This document shows positions 7,637-9,548 of a stretch of 9,548 nucleotides of DNA, piece after piece. Position 1 is the first letter of the stretch. Each line of letters begins with the position of its first letter. The position numbers and the translations under genes are program-made. Under the pieces are notes generated by a model. It had not been told where the DNA came from. It was given only the letters and a program-made list of their open reading frames with translations, and did not search any database. The DNA lies in NCBI GenBank assembly GCA_964353865.1, contig CAYGXJ010000024.1, positions 1 through 9,548 on the forward strand. The letters are read 5' to 3'. Origin of the DNA: RBG-16-64-43 sp964353865. Its GTDB lineage: Bacteria > Chloroflexota > Anaerolineae > Anaerolineales > RBG-16-64-43.

Positions 7637-8590
7637 TCAGGAGGTCTCTGTTTTCTTGCGTTGTAGACGCGCGACACCCACGGCGGCCCCGAAGACAAGA
7701 AGCGCGCCAGTGATGCCAGCGGCAACCGTCGCCAGGGCGCTATTCGGGATACCCGGGAAGAGGTACTCGGGAATGATGTGGTAGATCGGTTCTCGGACCG
7801 CATCCAGGAAACCGTTCTGTCCGGCGACCCATTCCAGCCCGTCCGGGTGAGCAGACGCGACGGGTGAGAGGACCGTCAACAGCAGGGCGACAGCGAGGCC
7901 GAATAGGTAGATGGGCACCCCGGGCGCGGGAGCCTTGGCGGTGTGCACGAAGAGATCACGGCGCGCAGCGTAAAGGAATGCCAACGCGCCGAATGTGATG
8001 AGCGCTTCTCCGACGCCGATAAGCATGTGGATCCCGCCCATCGCCGGAACGGCGATGTTGGCCGGGGAGGTGCCCGAAACAGCAAGCTCGAGCGCGCAAG
8101 CGAGTGCCGCCGCAACGATCGAGGCCCACGCGGCTGCGACGCCGCCCAGAAAGAGCCCCCAGGACTCTTCCCCAGCCAGCTTGCGGATGCTGGTGTAGAC
8201 GAAGTAGGACACGGTTGTTCCGATAATGGCCATGTTGAACAGGTTGGCCCCGAGCGCCAGCAGCCCGCCGTCCTGGAAGACGAGCGCCTGGATGCTGACG
8301 ACGGTGGTCATGACAATGACGGCTGCCCACGGACCGACGAGAATAGTCGCCAATGCGGCGCCGAGGAGATGGCCCGATGTGCCACCTGCTACGGCGAAAT
8401 TGAGCATCTGGCCTGCGAACACGGCCGCCGCTAGCACTCCCATCAAGGGCACTTGGCGCTGGTCGAGCTCTCGGCCAACACGCCGCAAAGAGAAGCCGAC
8501 TGCAAAGATCGAGACCGCCCACAGCCCCAGGGAGACGAGCGTCGATAGAAAGCCGTCCGGGAGGTGCATGGGCGCGGGTTGGAAGTGCAT
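7637..8590 (-). CDS. cbiM: Metal-binding membrane component CbiM fused to a PDGLE (CbiN-like) domain
   Basis: Substrate-binding (S) component of a cobalt/nickel-type ECF importer. The product has 317 residues. The CbiM part (about 8-215) carries MHLPDGFL, AGGTSGHLLGA with the conserved H74, FQDGGLLALGANLFNM at 105-120 and GIHMLIGVGEA, with six or seven hydrophobic helices. A C-terminal extension follows: a helix at about 226-246, then HPDGLEWVAG at 248-257, Y270, PEYLFPG and a last helix at 284-306. This is the PDGLE domain that stands in for CbiN in many species. I chose ATG 8590 because AAAGGAGG lies 6 bp upstream; this puts seven residues (MHFQPAP) before the usual MHLPDGF start at ATG 8569. 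There is no signal peptide. NikM is the alternative name, as cobalt and nickel cannot be separated by eye. Confidence 0.93.
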   Translation of the reverse strand: MHFQPAPMHLPDGFLSTLVSLGLWAVSIFAVGFSLRRVGRELDQRQVPLMGVLAAAVFAGQMLNFAVAGGTSGHLLGAALATILVGPWAAVIVMTTVVSIQALVFQDGGLLALGANLFNMAIIGTTVSYFVYTSIRKLAGEESWGLFLGGVAAAWASIVAAALACALELAVSGTSPANIAVPAMGGIHMLIGVGEALITFGALAFLYAARRDLFVHTAKAPAPGVPIYLFGLAVALLLTVLSPVASAHPDGLEWVAGQNGFLDAVREPIYHIIPEYLFPGIPNSALATVAAGITGALLVFGAAVGVARLQRKKTETS

Positions 8591-8592
8591 TC

Positions 8593-9048
8593 TCAGCCTC
8601 CTTTCTTTGGCGTGGGAGTCCCGCCGCTGGCGCATTTCGCACACAGTCCCGTCAGGACGAGATGGTCGAGGTCGGGATGGAAACGCTGCACGCTTACGAT
8701 CTGGGTGCGCAGGCGTTCGACGGGCCGGGCTGGCAGGACCCACTCGCCGCCGCACCGTCGGCAACGCAGGTGGTGGTGGCGCACCTCGGGTCGACGCAAT
8801 TCGTATTCTGTCAGGCCGTCGGGCGTCACAAATGCCGTAACCACCTGTGCCGCGCGCAGCGTTTCGAGGGTGCGGTAAACGGTGGCAATGTTGAGTGCGG
8901 GAAGATGGCGGCTGGCCAGCCGGAAGACGCGCTCCGCGGTCAGGTGGCCGCGGTTGTGGCACAGCTGCTCAACAATGACGGTGCGCTGAGGCGTGCGCCG
9001 GAGGCCTTGCGCGTGCAGAGTTGCGAGAAGGGGCAGGTGGCACGACAT
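8593..9048 (-). CDS. Fur-family metal-responsive transcriptional regulator
   Basis: DNA-binding repressor of the Fur/Zur/Nur superfamily, 151 residues. The winged helix is at about 13-75, with the recognition region NIATVYRTLETL at 53-64. The dimerisation and metal domain follows. Two CxxC pairs (C96-C99 and C136-C139) form the structural zinc site. HHHLRC at 91-96 and H129 in LDHLVLTG sit where the regulatory metal site is in Zur and Fur; H124 is another candidate. The pattern resembles Zur somewhat more than Fur, but Nur or a Co/Ni sensor is possible given the downstream genes. ATG 9048 is chosen; AAGGAG (9065-9060) is 11 bp upstream, a little far, and a TTG at 9069 is the only earlier in-frame start. 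It ends 2 bp before cbiM, so it heads and probably controls the cbiMQO operon. Confidence 0.92.
   Translation of the reverse strand: MSCHLPLLATLHAQGLRRTPQRTVIVEQLCHNRGHLTAERVFRLASRHLPALNIATVYRTLETLRAAQVVTAFVTPDGLTEYELRRPEVRHHHLRCRRCGGEWVLPARPVERLRTQIVSVQRFHPDLDHLVLTGLCAKCASGGTPTPKKGG
8597..8604 (-). promoter_or_regulatory. Strong Shine-Dalgarno of cbiM inside the regulator gene
   Basis: AAAGGAGG read on the minus strand is 6 bp before ATG 8590, but 27 bp before the second ATG (8569). It decides the start at 8590. The same bases encode the last Lys-Gly-Gly residues of the Fur-family regulator, whose TGA (8595-8593) lies between this site and the cbiM start, an arrangement typical of translational coupling. 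Confidence 0.85.
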
Positions 9049-9076
9049 CGTAGTTGCGACTCCTTGCAACTACGAT
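9047..9076. promoter_or_regulatory. Perfect inverted repeat, likely operator for the Fur-family regulator
   Basis: ATCGTAGTTGC (9047-9057) and GCAACTACGAT (9066-9076) are perfect reverse complements, 11 bp each, around the 8-bp spacer 9058-9065. The repeat covers the last two bases of the -10 box, the expected transcription start, the Shine-Dalgarno (which lies in and next to the spacer) and the first bases of the regulator's start codon. A repressor dimer bound here would block the promoter. If transcribed whole, it could also fold into an RNA hairpin with the ribosome binding site in the loop. It does not match the AT-rich classic Fur box from E. coli. Confidence 0.72.
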
Positions 9077-9102
9077 TATATGCAATTGAGCAGGCCGGTC
9101 AA
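9075..9102 (-). promoter_or_regulatory. Sigma-70-type promoter of the fur-cbiMQO operon
   Basis: On the minus strand TTGACC (9102-9097, 5 of 6 matches) and a perfect TATAAT (9080-9075) are 16 bp apart. Transcription would begin near 9068, giving a leader of about 20 nt. The -35 box overlaps the stop codon of the upstream zinc-ribbon gene (9101-9099), so the regulator has its own promoter even though the two genes are only 50 bp apart. Confidence 0.78.
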
Positions 9103-9548
9103 GGGGCGAGCAGGGCCTGACAGTTGGGACAGGTGCGCGTATCGGCGGCCACGACATGCCCGCAGCGCGGGCAGGCGCGCGGCTGAACGCGCCCCAGGGG
9201 TGCGCCGCACGCCGGGCACGACGCTTCGCCTACCGCCACGGCCACCCCGCAATAGGCGCATTGGATGCGGCGCAGGCGCTCGGAGATTTCGTGCCCTGCG
9301 CCCGCGGCTTCGGCGGCGCGCGCCAAGACGTCCCACACGCGCTCCTGGAGCTGGAGGGAGGCAATGTCTTGGGCGATGTCGTCCAAGCGCCCAAGCAGAT
9401 TGAGCGGACTGCGCAGGCCGAACAGGGCGCTGACCCCCAGGCTGGCGGCGACGCCAAGCCATTCCTGTTGGCCGGTCTTGACCAGCACGCCGTCTTCGAC
9501 CTTTTCCAAGTGCACGCTCATCGCGGTCTGGCCGCCGGAGGCTCGCAT
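9099..9548 (-). CDS. Double zinc-ribbon protein, possibly 5'-incomplete
   Basis: Unknown function. The frame is open to the window edge, where an ATG happens to occupy 9548-9546. A second ATG at 9521 gives MSVHLEKVEDG, a plausible true start, but neither has a clear Shine-Dalgarno and the gene may begin outside. Counting from 9548, residues 11-95 are a mixed alpha/beta region with a short hydrophobic stretch (about 30-44, LGVAASLGVSALFG) and an amphipathic helix. Four CxxC knuckles follow: C97/C100 with C111/C114, and C126/C129 with C140/C143, making two zinc ribbons. The second half, ACPRCGHVVAADTRTCPNC, is a standard double-zinc-ribbon (DZR) pattern. Such domains usually mediate protein or nucleic-acid contacts. 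It ends 50 bp before the Fur-family gene on the same strand. Confidence 0.82.
   Translation of the reverse strand: MRASGGQTAMSVHLEKVEDGVLVKTGQQEWLGVAASLGVSALFGLRSPLNLLGRLDDIAQDIASLQLQERVWDVLARAAEAAGAGHEISERLRRIQCAYCGVAVAVGEASCPACGAPLGRVQPRACPRCGHVVAADTRTCPNCQALLAP

Noticed and set aside
8591..8962. Upstream extension of the cbiM frame by 124 codons
   Set aside because: It overlaps the Fur-family gene, has no membrane or CbiM character, and the strong Shine-Dalgarno supports ATG 8590.
9049..9098. Cobalamin or NiCo riboswitch before the metal-transport operon
   Set aside because: The gap is only 50 bp and the predicted leader about 20 nt, too short for either riboswitch; only a simple inverted repeat is present.

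Overview
The window reads as an ordinary chromosomal segment from a GC-rich bacterium, most likely a member of the Chloroflexota. I infer this from the GyrB sequence style, a serine/threonine kinase fused to extracellular PD40 repeats beside gyrB, an RsmD whose motif IV reads APPQY, and a long class II aldolase. This placement rests on remembered family features, not on a search. No tRNA, rRNA, CRISPR array, insertion sequence or phage gene is visible.

Left part, plus strand (1-3923): the 3' two-thirds of gyrB; an 86-bp gap; a membrane-anchored Ser/Thr protein kinase with a C-terminal beta-propeller-like region; and, 20 bp later, rsmD (16S rRNA m2G966 methyltransferase) starting at a GTG. The plus-strand block meets the minus-strand block tail to tail across only 13 bp.

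Middle part, minus strand (3937-6030): a class II (metal-dependent) sugar-bisphosphate aldolase-like gene followed by a NUDIX hydrolase. A good sigma-70-type promoter (TTGCCA, 16 bp, TATAAT) lies directly upstream of the aldolase.

Right part, minus strand (6031-9102): a compact four-gene metal-uptake operon transcribed in the order Fur-family regulator, cbiM (with a fused PDGLE domain), cbiQ, cbiO. CbiM is the metal-binding membrane component, CbiQ the transmembrane coupling protein and CbiO the ATPase of a group I ECF transporter. The regulator sits behind a near-consensus promoter (TTGACC, 16 bp, TATAAT). An 11-bp perfect inverted repeat overlaps the -10 element, the expected transcription start, the ribosome binding site and the start codon. 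The regulator stop and the cbiM start are 2 bp apart, and the cbiM Shine-Dalgarno is written in the regulator's last codons. The simplest reading is metal-dependent autoregulation of the whole uptake operon. The metal (Co, Ni or Zn) cannot be decided from sequence alone.

Right edge (9099-9548), minus strand: a double zinc-ribbon protein whose 5' end may lie beyond the window. Its stop codon overlaps the -35 box of the regulator.

Gene density is high. No stretch longer than about 115 bp lacks a gene, and no convincing intrinsic terminator (GC stem plus T run) was seen anywhere.
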